Assembly (NCBI GenBank): GCA_024734555.1
Contig: JANPWX010000028.1
Coordinates: forward strand, 382,722 to 446,721
Length of the DNA: 64,000 bases
Reading direction: 5' to 3'
Origin: Trochalopteron elliotii
Lineage: Eukaryota; Chordata; Aves; Passeriformes; Leiothrichidae
The notes under the pieces: generated by a model
Databases searched by the model: none
The model's input: the letters and a program-made list of their open reading frames with translations, nothing else
Told to the model about the DNA's origin: nothing
Shown here: piece by piece, positions 51,894 through 62,660 of the stretch
Layout: each line of letters starts with the position of its first letter
Numbering within the stretch: the first letter of the stretch is position 1
Program-made: the position numbers and the translations under genes

Positions 51894-54689
51894 ACACGAA
51901 TAGTTGCCACAGGTCTTTGGGCATTAGAATGCTGATGGCTTCTTCCGGCCTTTGCTTCATTTGGCACCTCGCCTGCCTTGCACCAGTGCACTTCATCTAA
52001 CAAGAGATGCTGCTTCCTTCCCCTTTCCACCTGACCCAGATCTGCCCCCTGCCTGCCCCTGCTGCCCAGCTCTATCTCACTTTGCATTTCCAGCCCCGAG
52101 GGGCTGCTTCCCTAGCTGCACTGTTGTTCTTCATTCTTGTGTGTGGGTGATGCATTCCCATCACATACACAGAAATACACTGCTGGTACATCTGCTCCTG
52201 TGGGGATTTCCATTGCACTCTGCCCATCTTCCTGCTCCAGTTTTCCCATCCACAGCATGGCAGCAGGGGCTGGCCAGGAGGAAAGCCTGGGGATGTGCAC
52301 CCACCTGAGCTGCTCCCTTCTCCTGAAGGTGTAGGGACAAGGCACAAGGGGCCAGGCAAGGAGGGCTTCCTCCCAAAGGCAAAGCTGAAATTTATTACAG
52401 GGCTGGAGTTCTGTCTTTAGATCTTTCCTGGCTCTGCTCTTGAGAAAATCATGTCAGTGAGAAGAGCTGGCAGCACTGCTGCCGGCTCCCCTGGCTCCTC
52501 AGCGCTGGAACTCAGGCTCAGCACTCGGCCCTGCAGCTTCTGAATCGTGGCTGAGCTGCACGTGGAGCTGGCTGTCGCTCCCAGCCTCTGCTCTCCCTCT
52601 CCATGCGCCGCTTCTATGAATCACAGGTGTTGTGCATTTCCCTCCATGGACTGAAAGGAGTTTTCAAGAGCTCCAAAATCACTCAAAGTTAATGGGAGCC
52701 GGGAGCCCAAAGCGCCCCTGAGGAGCAGCACTGCCCCAGCGCCACTCAAGCCCTGGTGTGCACTGGAACTGGGATTTCTAAGTCAAAGGATGCTTTTAAA
52801 AATGTGTTTCGCTCTCTCACACAAGTAGGAGCCAAGAGCTTGAGAGTTCTGGTCTTGCTTCTGCAATTAAACCGTTCTAAGTTTTTTTAGGCAAGTCACA
52901 ATCCTACTGAGCCTCTTTCACCATCTGTAAATGAGAGATAACAATACTTAACATCCTTCCAAAGTAAATGTTAATGAGACTTCAGCAGCTTACGTCTGCA
53001 TTGGGTCTTGGAGATACAAGGCACTGGGAGAGCATTATGTGCTGTTGTTACTAATTGTGAATATCCTTTGCTTTAGTTTGTTGTCAATTATTATTAAAAG
53101 TGAGAATTTGTGATCCAATGTAATATTACTCAGAAAAGATTTAGTATCTTTCACAGCCTGTAAATAACTTTGTTGTATTTGTCTGATGCAGAGATGGTAA
53201 TAGGAAACAGATTTCAAAAGCGGTGCAAAAAGGAATGTGTGGTTGTTCTGACAATATAGTTTTCTTAAATTTAAACATGATAAATCAACTTTAGACTTAC
53301 ATTTTCTGTGAGGAGAATATTTTTCAGTGAGGCAACATAAATTAATTCCTTAACAGGAACATAAATATTAGCACTATGTTCCTACCCTTCTGTTGAATTC
53401 TAAAGAATAAACAGACAGATGTCGGGGCTTTAAACAACATTTGGCAAAGCAGTATAGAGAATTTGTTCACAAATTGCAGAAGGAATCTGAGGTGGATCTT
53501 CCTTTTACCAACTTTTTAACCCCAAGAAGTGAAAAGTGATGCACACATTTCAAGTCTAGATACATCAGTGTCATGAAGGGCATTGGGACATTTCAGCTGT
53601 TTACCAATACTCTTTGTCTTCATTACCATGAAATATCTATCTGAAGCCATCTAAAATTTGGCAAATGAAAGTTAATTAAGCTGCAGTGAAGATATTAGAT
53701 CAACTAACCCCCTCAATGGGAAAATTACTCAGGCACAGGAGAGCTGTGCTCAGCTTCCTTCATCTTTTCCCTTTTCTTTATTCCCTCTGGAACCACAGGA
53801 CACTAGATACATCCACTCAGACTTTGTATCTCCAGCATGAATGTCCGGTTTTCCTCCCCCATCTTGTTCATTCCTATGGATTCACACTACCATGGGCTTC
53901 CCTGTAATGCAGGCTACCCCTAAAAATCAACCTTACTGTAAAGGGTGGAATAGCTTTTGGCTGTTGTGTCATGAAGGAGTCAGTTTAGGAAATGCAGAAA
54001 TTTTTCCAGGGATATGGGATTGCTGGTTAGGGTTTTTCTCTTAGAGACTTGCATCCCCAATTGACTGAGCCTACGTTCCCTAACACCAAAGGGTTCCCAA
54101 CCCTTCTGGGCCATGGTGCACCAGCTGAACGTTGCTATACTTCCCCTTTGCACACAGATTTGGGTCACTGATGCAAAGCAGCTGATTTGTCTGTGGAAAA
54201 TGAAGTCTGGGCTCTTGCTTTCATGGCTGAGGGGTTTTTTTATGCTCTCAAGCCTCATAAAGCCACTGTGCAGCTCCAGGTGTATGCATGGTTTTGTGTG
54301 TTTTTAATTTGGCTGCTTAAATACTTTAGATTAAAATCCATAATATTTTTCTAATATAATAGAAAGTTCGGAAGAGTCCACTCTAATTAGTTTTATTATT
54401 GTTGGTAGCAGCTCTTGGCATACATAGATTTTTAATGGAATCTTGACTTCTGTGGAGCTGGAGCACATAGGAATTTCTCACAAGAACAGAAAGGAGTGAA
54501 AATTCTAGTCCTTTCCATATTTCTAAGCAGCCAGTTATTTTGGAATCTATTACAGATGTATCCCATTAACTGTCAAGTTACTTAGTAAACCCACCAAATT
54601 ACTGCACACTCACTCAATAAAAGTGCTAGATATATAAACTAGCAAGGAAGTTCTCAAAGTTTTGTTTAAACCTCAACAGGAGGAAAAAA

Positions 54690-54765
54690 TTGTTTTGGTT
54701 TTGTGTTTTTTGTTTTGTTGTATTTTTGGGATTTTTGTTTTGTTTTGTTTTGAATTTTTTTTTAA
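54690..54765. repeat. T-rich (TTTTG)n tract
   Basis: A degenerate run of TTTTG/TTTGTT units ending in nine T. Low complexity. Confidence 0.85.
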
Positions 54766-54969
54766 GCAAGGAGTACAGCCAGGGAAAATGAATGTTAAAA
54801 AACTAGCAGAACAAAATGAGGGCTTACATTTCCAAACCTCGACATACCACATGTGCCTATAAAATACAGGAAATGGGTACAAATGTGAATCTGCACACAG
54901 GATTAGAGGCACATGAACACATTTAAAGCAGGTGGAAATAATGTCAGCTGGAGCTGTAATGTTAGGCTT

Positions 54970-54983
54970 CTACCAGGGGGCAA
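54970..54983 (+). promoter_or_regulatory. CTCF-like binding motif
   Basis: CTACCAGGGGGCAA matches the core CCACNAGGGGGCRS-type CTCF motif at all central positions. It lies about 2.4 kb before the first CpG island and has the same orientation as the motif at 57.8 kb. Motif match only. Confidence 0.5.
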
Positions 54984-57379
54984 AGAGTAGATGTGGCTGT
55001 ACTGCCATTAAAGTACTCTTGATACAATTTTCTGAGAAGAAAGCATAAACGCAAAAAATTTCTGGCATCCTTAAACAAATGTACAGATGTTAGTTGCATC
55101 TCTTCCCATTGCTTTTAAAACAGGAAAGCCTCCAGGCCTTCAGTTCAACTGCAAAGACTTCCAAATCCAGAGAGCTACTTTGTCAACAGAAGAAGCCTTG
55201 GGCAACAACACGAAAGTGACTCTTTTTTTGTCAACTGGCATTACAATATCATGCAAGGCCAACACATGACATCAAGTTGTTAGGAAATCTGCGGTCTGGT
55301 GCTAAGTTATCCTCGAATAGGTGTGTCATGTGTCATGCAGTAAAACAATGATGGGATGTACAGAGAACAAGTAATAAGATGGCCTCTACTGCCCCCACAG
55401 ACTCATCCCTACAAGATCAGCACAGGCAGGGGTAATCCTCTGTAAAACTTCTGTTTTCCCTCACATTTACCAAATAGGACCCTTTGGGGTATTCTATATC
55501 AGAAAGAGCCTGCCAGGATCGGTGTAAGGTCTACAGAGGAATCAAGCTTTTCATCTCTTTTCAGATAATCCTACCATCAGTGAGGGTAAAAATAATTTGT
55601 CATTAGCTTTGGGGAGTGCTACAATCCCCTGCCTCAAGGTCCTGGGGGCAGCTTGAGCTACCAACCCACCAGCCAGGTGCAAGGGCTAAGAGATGCCACA
55701 GAGGCACAGCACAGGATGGCCCCGGCCCTGTCTGCATCCTCTGGGATATGAGTTGCTCTGTGTGCACAGTTGGTAAAGTTTACTGCATCCTGTGCCTCTC
55801 CTGCCAAACTCTTGCTCACAGTGAGGATCCAAATCAAAGGCTCTTCTACTTCTGCAGCCCTGCTTCCTCATAGCAGCTTAGATTACACATTTTCCATGGA
55901 CTAGAGGAGCACCCATATCCTACGGCTTAAAAGCAAAACCTGAAGAATTGCCCGGTCCAAAGAAATTTGTGTTTCCAAAAAAGACAAAATGAGAATGATT
56001 TCAGAGTCTGGAATCCTTTCAATTGGCACTTTCCAAAAACAACACTAAGCCCTGCATCCAAAATCTACTGAGGGAGAGAAAGCAAGCAAACCTTTCCCAC
56101 TTCTGAAGATACGGCATACTTGCTTCAGTGCCCATTAAATGAGATAGTAAGTTTTCCTCCTCTCTGCCAGGTTAAACTACAGCTATTCCTTCCCATTATC
56201 TTGTACTGTGCTCTTCCAGAGCACAAATAGAGCACCATCTGGCCCTTCATTAACTCTATTTGATTTCTTTTGATCTCATGTAAACGATGAGAAAAAGATC
56301 TAAGACTCCCTTCTCCTCTTTAGACATGTGCATAACTCACATCAGTGTCAATGAGAGTTAAACATGCCTACAGAGAGGAAGAAATAGAAACCACTGTGTG
56401 TTTCACTGTTGCATCTTTGCATTTGCAAAATGGAAACAAAATGGTCCAAAACCTAATTCCCAGATCACATTCCTCCAAGTCTCAAAGTGAACCTCAGAGA
56501 GGATGTAGAAATACCAGGATACTGTGACAGGACACAATGGGGTTGATGTTCTTATTTATAAAGAAAATCCTCTCGATTGTCATGAATTCAAGTGTCTGCA
56601 GCCCAAAGGAAGAGAAAAAGAATAAAATTTAAAATGCATGTTGAAGTTTTCCACAATATACTTGATCTTCTGTTTATATACAAGACAGAATTTGCTGTAA
56701 ATTAAAGCCCAAGGTCACGGGTCTTTCCAAAGCTCCTCTTTTATTTGCCGTCCACAACCCCCCTCCCTAAACATCATCATCACTCTTCAGATGAATGGAG
56801 TACGTTCAGCATTATCTTTTCTCACTGCTGGTCAATTTGTAAGGACAAAAGATGGTCTCTCTGTTTTGCATTGGGCAAAGAAGCAATGGCTCTGGAGAGC
56901 TTGACACAAGTCGCCAGCCTGCCTCGCCCTTTCCAAGGCATGCGGGGAAGTTTGCGCCTATGTAGCATCTCGGGGGGTAAAGGCCGGGGGTACCTACAGC
57001 CCCGGGAAAAGCCCCGTCACTCACGCAGTTGTGGTCAGGCAGGGGAGAGGGATGTGGGATACCCCCTCACATCTCCTGCAGTGGGGTGCTTGTAGGGGGA
57101 TGCTGAGGCGTTCACTCTGTCCTGCACCACACCCTGGCGCCGAGGCTCCCGCTGTGCTCTCCTGCCAGAGGGTTTCCCAGCCTGCGTCCCACACTTCAGC
57201 ATTCCCTTCAGCCCCTTCAGTGACACTTTCCATGGAACAGGTAATGGATTACAGGGTTCATGAATGTGTTAAGAACAGTTAAGCACGCCCAAGAGTTCAT
57301 CGTCCTAAATGTATGTTCTCTTGCACCGACCTGAAGCTTTCTCTGTGCGTGTGTGCATATTTGTATGCACACACTTACA
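54984..57379. other. Unique sequence leading into the CpG-island cluster
   Basis: No gene recognised. GC content and CpG density rise from about 56.9 kb onwards. Several overlapping short frames at 56.7-57.3 kb on both strands reflect fewer stop codons in GC-rich DNA. Confidence 0.5.
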
Positions 57380-57750
57380 CACCTCAGGCCCGTCTCTGCA
57401 GTCCGAGTACTCCCAGCCCGAGCACGGACGGTACAGTGCCGCTGCTGCAGGACGCGATGGCGCTTTGCTACCGGACCTAGACAAGAGGAAACGGCGAGCG
57501 TGGGGCCGGGGAGAGCGGAGAAGTTGCGCGGGGCTCTGCGGGCTCGCAGGCGGCCAGGGGCCGTGCCCAAGGGGCTTTGAGCCGTTTGGTGGCACCGCGA
57601 CGGGCGGCTCGTCCCGTCACCCGCGGGTGCGGAGCGCGGCGGGGAGGGCGGCGGCCCCGCGGAGCCCCGGGCCCAGGCGAGCCGCGGCCACCGCGGGCGG
57701 GAGCCGGGCCCTCACAGCCGGGCCATTTCGTTCCCCTGCCGTTCGATGCG
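57380..57750. promoter_or_regulatory. CpG island 1
   Basis: Very GC-rich and dense in undepleted CpG, in sharp contrast to the preceding 57 kb. Open frames run on both strands (149 codons plus, 101 minus), are Arg/Ala/Pro/Gly-rich, and are explained by composition. In bird genomes such islands usually mark promoters or regulatory regions of broadly expressed or developmental genes. Confidence 0.82.
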
Positions 57751-57766
57751 GGCTCTGATCTGGTGC

Positions 57767-57783
57767 AATAATCAATAATCATC
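57767..57783 (-). promoter_or_regulatory. ONECUT/PBX-HOX-like site at island edge
   Basis: AATAATCAATAATCATC reads on the minus strand as GATGATTATTGATTATT. It contains an ATTGATTA core like the HNF6/ONECUT site and two TGATTA-type elements like PBX-HOX sites. It sits between CpG island 1 and a CTCF-like motif. Motif match only. Confidence 0.35.
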
Positions 57784-57796
57784 CTTTAGTCTTTGA

Positions 57797-57812
57797 ACAC
57801 CAGGGGGCTGAG
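57797..57812 (+). promoter_or_regulatory. CTCF-like binding motif at CpG island border
   Basis: ACACCAGGGGGCTGAG matches the CTCF core (CACCAGGGGGC). It lies about 50 bases past the dense end of CpG island 1 and has the same orientation as the motif at 54.97 kb. Confidence 0.5.
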
Positions 57813-57878
57813 AGGACTTTTCAAGACAAATTCCTCCGGCGATGATGTATATTTCACACTTACTGTGCGCTTTCAACT

Positions 57879-57940
57879 GAGAAAAGAGAAAGAAGGAGAA
57901 AGGAAGAAAAAAAAAGAAAAGAAGAAAAAGAAGAAAAAAA
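57879..57940. repeat. 62-base homopurine tract
   Basis: An uninterrupted run of A and G with GAAAA/AAGAA phrasing. It follows the CTCF-like site by about 70 bases. Potentially triplex-forming or nucleosome-excluding; that is inference. Confidence 0.93.
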
Positions 57941-58434
57941 TAATAGAGTGAAAGAAGAAAACACTAAAGGAAATTATTCAATTTATCTACAGACATTAAC
58001 GACAGAAAGAATCTGGACCGCAAGGCACGTCTGTATTTAATATAGAATAGTGCAATCGATATACATGTATGTGTGTATATGTGTTTGGACATACATATAG
58101 ATTTATATTATTATGTATTTGTGCATGGATATACAAACAGGCATTTGTTTATTGTTTAAAAAGGCGCCAAGGGACTTTACCCACGCAAACTTTAAAGGAT
58201 AGCGATTTTAAAGCCCCGCTTTCCTTGAGTCCCCCACTAGCGCCTTGGACTCGCCCCGCTCCCCGGGTAATTACGAGCAGAGTGCTCGCACAATTCTAAT
58301 AACTGTCTCCCTTTCAGCACAACATCGAAAAAACAATATATTTGAAAGATATATCTCGTATGCAACACTTGATAGGAACTCGGGGGAAATGATCGCTTGG
58401 ATGTTCCTCTGAAAGCATTTTGGTCCGGCTGATT
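57941..58434. other. AT-rich spacer between CpG islands
   Basis: Mostly AT-rich with a T/A/TGTG-rich stretch (58.04-58.15 kb). No gene seen. A polypyrimidine-CAG stretch near 58308-58318 resembles a splice acceptor, but no downstream exon is supported. Confidence 0.45.
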
Positions 58435-59110
58435 GCGGAGGAATTTAATTTCGACGAGCCAAATCCCCTCATTCAGATGACAGGGTGAATTGGGCCATGC
58501 TCAGGGGCTCGGCCGGCATCCCCGGGCGACGGGGGCAGCCTCGGGAGCCGGCGTGCGTGGGCTGCACGGCAGAGAGAAGGCTGTTTGATGCCTTCTTCAA
58601 AAATCGCTGCCCAGATGGAGCTCAGTTTTCTCCTTCATCGATGCCTTTTTAACCCTAAAGCCTCTCCACCTGCCTCTTTCTCCGACAGCTCCCCAATAAC
58701 GCGCTCGCCCGCAGCTTCTTTGGTGTCCCGGCCGGACGCCGGGGCGCCACGGCCTCGCTCCCAGGCAGACTGTCCCCAAAAAGCGAGAATGCGGAAGCGA
58801 GGGAGAGCGGCTGCGGGCCGTGGGATGTTCCAGCACGGACACGGGACTGCGGGGAGCCTCGGCTGGTCCCGGAGGGTCCCGGAGTGCGCGGTGTCCCATC
58901 ACTGCCCCCAAACGTCGGCGGCCGCCAGCCCGTGGCTCGCCTGGGCTTCGGGGACGTTTGCAGGGGACGAAAAAAAAAAAAAAAGCCGAAAACGAGTGTT
59001 GCCCCCAGACTGAGCGTGTTTGCGCTCCCTCGGCAGCGAGAGACGCGCGGGGCTGATCCGAAAATCCGGGCGTGAGGCTGCAAGGCGAAGCCTTCGGGCT
59101 CCCAGCGCCT
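58435..59110. promoter_or_regulatory. CpG island 2
   Basis: A second dense CpG block containing a 15-A run at 58970-58984. The longest frame (minus, 58597-59136, 179 codons) crosses the A run as poly-Phe and otherwise is Arg/Ser/Pro-rich without any domain. A frame of similar size exists on the plus strand, so both are composition artefacts. Confidence 0.85.
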
Positions 59111-59132
59111 CGTCCCACTGCTCGGGGAAAGA

Positions 59133-59190
59133 CCAATCGGCGAAGGTGCGTTTCAGTCAGCGAGACAGTTCAATTCCCCTCGCATATAAA
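59133..59190 (+). promoter_or_regulatory. Candidate CCAAT + TATA promoter
   Basis: A CCAAT box in GACCAATCGG (59131-59140) is followed 45 bases later by a TATA-like CATATAAA (59183-59190), just downstream of CpG island 2. The spacing fits a plus-strand RNA polymerase II promoter starting near 59.21-59.22 kb. No exon can be assigned downstream, so this may be an untranslated or non-coding transcript, or chance. Confidence 0.35.
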
Positions 59191-59351
59191 CACAGGAACG
59201 GCCTTTCATGGAATTCAGACAACTTTGTAAAACACCATCTACTCACACGTTCACACCGAGAAGAGTAGTAAAAGGATATGAGTGCAGGGTCTGGATTTTA
59301 TATTTTCCTGTCCTCTGGGGTCTGGTTTTAGACGGAGGGGATTGTGGGGGG

Positions 59352-59413
59352 TTGGTTTTTTTTGTTTTGTTTATTTTTTTTGTTTGTTTGTTTTTGGTTT
59401 TGGTTTTTTTTTC
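59352..59413. repeat. T-rich (TTTG)n tract
   Basis: Runs of T split by G, with a short TGTTTGTTTG repeat. Low complexity; it lies between CpG islands 2 and 3. Confidence 0.85.
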
Positions 59414-59854
59414 TGTGTGGGGAAGATTAACCTTTCGAGCTGAGAAATACAGGTGCTCCCAGGAATTTCTCTCCCCACACCTTCCCCCTCCCCCCTGACG
59501 CACGCATCTAGGAGAGAAGGGGCAGACTGGGTTCTGCGGCACAGGGAAAGACAGATTACAACGCTGAAAGTTAAAACAAAGGGCTCTAGCGTTTCCCACC
59601 GAGCAGTAGTGGGCTAGTCATGGCAGGGAAAAAGTCAAGTCCTTAGCAAGTGAGGGAAGAAGGAAGAAAGCCAGTTCAAGACGGAGAGGCAGAGCCCTTC
59701 GTTCAGAAACTGGTCTACGCTTGGAACAGGAAAAATTGACTCTTCCCTTCACATCTGTCCGACTATTTCGGTTTATTTAGATCTGATGGGGAAATATCAT
59801 CTTCTCCCTCGCCGCCCTGGAAACAGGAAAAGCACTAGCAACTCTCTCCTGCGG

Positions 59855-60095
59855 CATAAGCTTTTCTGTCGCCGGGAACAAGCCCTGCCTGCTGGATCCG
59901 GCGGCGGCCGGCGGGGCGGGGGCTGCTCCGTGCACCTCCTGCCCCCGCCGCTGCCCGGAGCCCGTGTCCCACAGAGCCTCAGAGCGCCTCGCCGAGCAGG
60001 CTCGTGTTTGGGAGTAGCCCTGCGAGGCGCGGAAAAGGAGGCCCGATCCTGTAGTCACACCCGCATAGCGTTCGGACTGAGCAGAGACCGTAAGG
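59855..60095. promoter_or_regulatory. CpG island 3
   Basis: A shorter GC- and CpG-rich block centred on 59.9-60.0 kb. The plus-strand frame 59786-60262 (158 codons) runs through it and on into the AAAAAC repeat as poly-Lys/Gln, so it is not a credible gene. Confidence 0.7.
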
Positions 60096-60187
60096 TCAGC
60101 TTCCGAAGCAGTCTGCTGGGCAGTTTCGTGGCCATAAAATCCTTAAGTAACCTTGCATTAAAAACACAGGGGGAAAAAAAGACAAGG

Positions 60188-60237
60188 GAAAAAACAAAAC
60201 AAAAACAAAAACAAAAACAAAAACAAAAACAAAAAAC
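60188..60237. repeat. (AAAAAC)n hexanucleotide repeat
   Basis: About eight A-rich units ending in C. Low complexity and likely length-variable. Confidence 0.92.
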
Positions 60238-60454
60238 CGCCTTCTTTGATACGGTTCAGTAATAAAAAAAATCCAAAAAGTTAAATCTCTCTTACTCGGG
60301 CGCACCAAGAAGGGAGTTCGCAATTAGCTGCAAAATCCCCTGTGAGTTAATGACCTAATTTGTGATGTATAAATTCACGAACTGTCTTCCTTTCTTCCTT
60401 TTTTAAATTTTTATTTTTAATTTTTTTTTTCATTCCCTAGACCTCCATGGAAAT

Positions 60455-60480
60455 ATCTTTATTTATTTGTTATAATACAC
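60455..60480 (-). terminator. Candidate polyadenylation signal, minus strand
   Basis: On the minus strand the sequence reads AACAAATAAATAAAG, which has two overlapping AATAAA signals, preceded by about 1 kb of AT-rich sequence (60.5-61.5 kb) with the look of a 3' untranslated region. No clear GU-rich element follows and no coding exon was found upstream at >61.5 kb, so the call is weak. Confidence 0.25.
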
Positions 60481-61329
60481 GAAACCTACAACTGGAATAC
60501 TCCACAGTATTGAAAGAACAGAAAATACTGGCTTGGATACCCTTGACTTTGTAAATAACTGCTTTGCCAATAGATGGCATAGTGTCCTTTCCATTGTTAG
60601 GAAGCACCGGTTCCCCGTTTATTTACCTGTCTTGTTTGTTTTGCTTGCAGCATTTTTTTTTAACGTGTAAACGTCGCTTTGCATTTCCTTCCCCAGAGTA
60701 CAGAAAACATAGATATCTTTAAAAAGGTATATTGCAAAAATTAAAATTACAGATGTAATACATACTGTGAAACCTATAAAAATGCGTTTACAATGGTTAC
60801 TTAAAAAAGAAATTTATAACTTTCATATGTACCTTACTCGTACAATATGCAACTGCCATATGTTTCCTAGTTCCATAATTCAGTTTTTCCTGGACAGCTG
60901 GAGCAGGTAGTACTTCTTAAAGTACATTTCATGTAATATGAGAACTAGCCCTGACTAAAGACCGAGGGTTGCCATAAAAAGACACAAACCCTGCTTAAAA
61001 AATGTTGTTTAACTACACATCATTTCTTACAATGGTATGATATAAATGTTCTCGTAGACCCACGTTATGATAAAAAGGGGATACATTGTATCTTTTTACT
61101 GCTGAAATCCCAGCTTCGCAAACATAAATATTTCCAATTAGTGACTCTACCCTAAACTACAGTGATTTAAAGCTACCTGATTTAATTTTATTCCATACAC
61201 GTTTTCATTTTTTCCTGAGACAATAATGAAAATATAAGTTAAATTTATAAGAAAGCAATAAAAAAGCAAAGCCAGAGGTTTCTTCAATCCTTATTTAGCG
61301 TTTGCAAGTGCTTATTTTGTGACTGAAGT
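60481..61329. other. AT-rich inter-island sequence
   Basis: AT-rich, with no gene or repeat recognised. It could be a minus-strand 3' untranslated region (see the polyadenylation signal at 60.46 kb) or conserved regulatory DNA; the sequence alone does not decide. Confidence 0.4.
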
Positions 61330-61510
61330 AATGAAAAGGCTATTTTTAAAAAATCGTTTGTCCGAAACGAAAAATAAATATGAGTGGGAGCGGCGTATTA
61401 AAGAATGGAGATTTCATTAAAAATTATTCATACTCGCGGCTGTGTAATTAAGAATTAAAATAGTAATATACGCGCTATAAAACGCAATCACCAGAATGTT
61501 TATAATTTTA
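61330..61510. promoter_or_regulatory. AT-rich element rich in homeodomain-type motifs
   Basis: Contains TAATTA (in GTGTAATTAAGAATTAAAA), several ATTAAA/TTAAT cores, ATTCAT and a TTTATAATTTTA stretch, with isolated CpGs (GCGGCG, CGCGGC, ACGCGC) that are unusual for AT-rich DNA. It abuts CpG island 4. It resembles conserved non-coding elements near developmental genes. Conservation itself was not tested. Confidence 0.35.
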
Positions 61511-61559
61511 ACAAGGATGCCTTTAAACTGTGTTTTCAATGCTTTAATGCAGTCCCTCA

Positions 61560-62090
61560 GCATTTTCACCCGTCCGGAAAGCCGGTCGGTTGGCTGAGCG
61601 TTTATTTCCGTACGCTGATCTTATTTATACACCGCAGCAGGAGAGCGACTATTTTTTTTTCCCTAAGTTTTAAAACGAGATCTGAGGCTGCGGGGGTAGC
61701 GCCCGGTGAGGACGGCCGGGCCGAGGGGCTCGGCGGGGCACAGGGAAAGGCCGGTGCCCGCCGCGCGGGGGGTGACGCGCGCCTGCCGCCGGACCACGCG
61801 CCCCGTCGGCGGCCACGGCGGGCTGGCCCGGACCCGTTCGCCTCCTTCGGTGCGCGGCCGTCCCGCGGTGCTGAAGCGGGAACAAAACTTGTCACGCCGT
61901 ATCGATGAGCCCTCCCCTAACCCCGCTCGCCGAGACTGTTTGAGGGCCGCCGCGGCCACGCTCCTTGACAGGTTGGGCTTGGCTTCGGCGCGACCGGCCA
62001 CAACCGCAACGAGGCTCCCCGCGGTTTAGGCTAAACCTGGGTCACCCCAGGCGACAAAGGGCTCTGTGCGCGATGACAGCACGGGGGCTT
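61560..62090. promoter_or_regulatory. CpG island 4
   Basis: Dense CpG, strongest at 61.69-61.87 kb. Four overlapping open frames of 71-112 codons on both strands have biased Arg/Ala/Pro composition and no known domain. Confidence 0.83.
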
Positions 62091-62209
62091 CCCCTCCCTT
62101 GCCCGGCCCTGTTCCCTTTTCTCGGCTCCTGAGCTAGGAGCACAGAACGGGATGCTGCATGCTCTGTGGTCCTGGAGGCTGGCTACAAGCGTCATCCGCT
62201 TGTTTTAGG

Positions 62210-62660
62210 ACCCGTCAGTCGAGTTATGTAGTTTGAAGACGAGGAGTCTCAAATGTCGGGAAACCGACCCCGCTCCCTCTCGTTCCGGTTCGGCCGCAAA
62301 GCTAAACCCCGTCGGGCGGGCGCACGCTGCGGTGTGCTCGGGACAGGCCTCGGGACGAATACCAGGGGGTTGCCCATGGCCGCCGGGGCACCGCGAGCCT
62401 GGGCCCGGCGTGGGATCAGCCGGGGATCGCCTGCGCCCCGCGCTGTGAGCCGCGCTCGTTTTGCGCCCGAGGAAGGTGACACACGCAACTGGGAGCACTG
62501 GGCAGTTCTCATCGGAAACTAATAAAGAGCCCTGCCGCCGCTCCGGCCGACCGTCCCTGCCGGCTCCCTAGGGCCACCACTTCCGTCGGGCTGCAGCCCA
62601 CTTGGCAGCGGGGAAAGCAGCCCGGCCGAAGGATCCCCGGTGGAGGGGACGTAAGGGCTC
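62210..62660. promoter_or_regulatory. CpG island 5
   Basis: Separated from island 4 by only about 120 bases of ordinary sequence; the two may be one island. Short frames on both strands are composition artefacts. An AATAAAG occurs at its centre (about 62521), without other support for a gene end. Confidence 0.78.

Larger units (their letters stand above)
48111..54969. other. Unique non-coding sequence
   Basis: No gene recognised. Contains the octamer palindrome at 48.36 kb, a poly(A) of 25 at 50.18 kb, a CCCAAT repeat at 51.86 kb and a T-rich TTTTG tract at 54.69 kb. The segment 51.4-52.8 kb is moderately GC-rich with overlapping short frames on both strands, none recognisable. Confidence 0.5.

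Noticed and set aside
57309..57758. 149-codon plus-strand open frame
   Set aside because: Arg/Gly/Ala-rich composition follows CpG island sequence; several overlapping frames are equally open.
58597..59136. 179-codon minus-strand open frame, the longest in the window
   Set aside because: It lies in a CpG island where stop codons are rare, includes poly-Phe from a 15-A run, and competing frames of similar size exist on both strands.
59786..60262. 158-codon plus-strand open frame
   Set aside because: Its last third is translated AAAAAC repeat (poly-Lys/Gln) and the rest is GC-rich island with no recognised domain.
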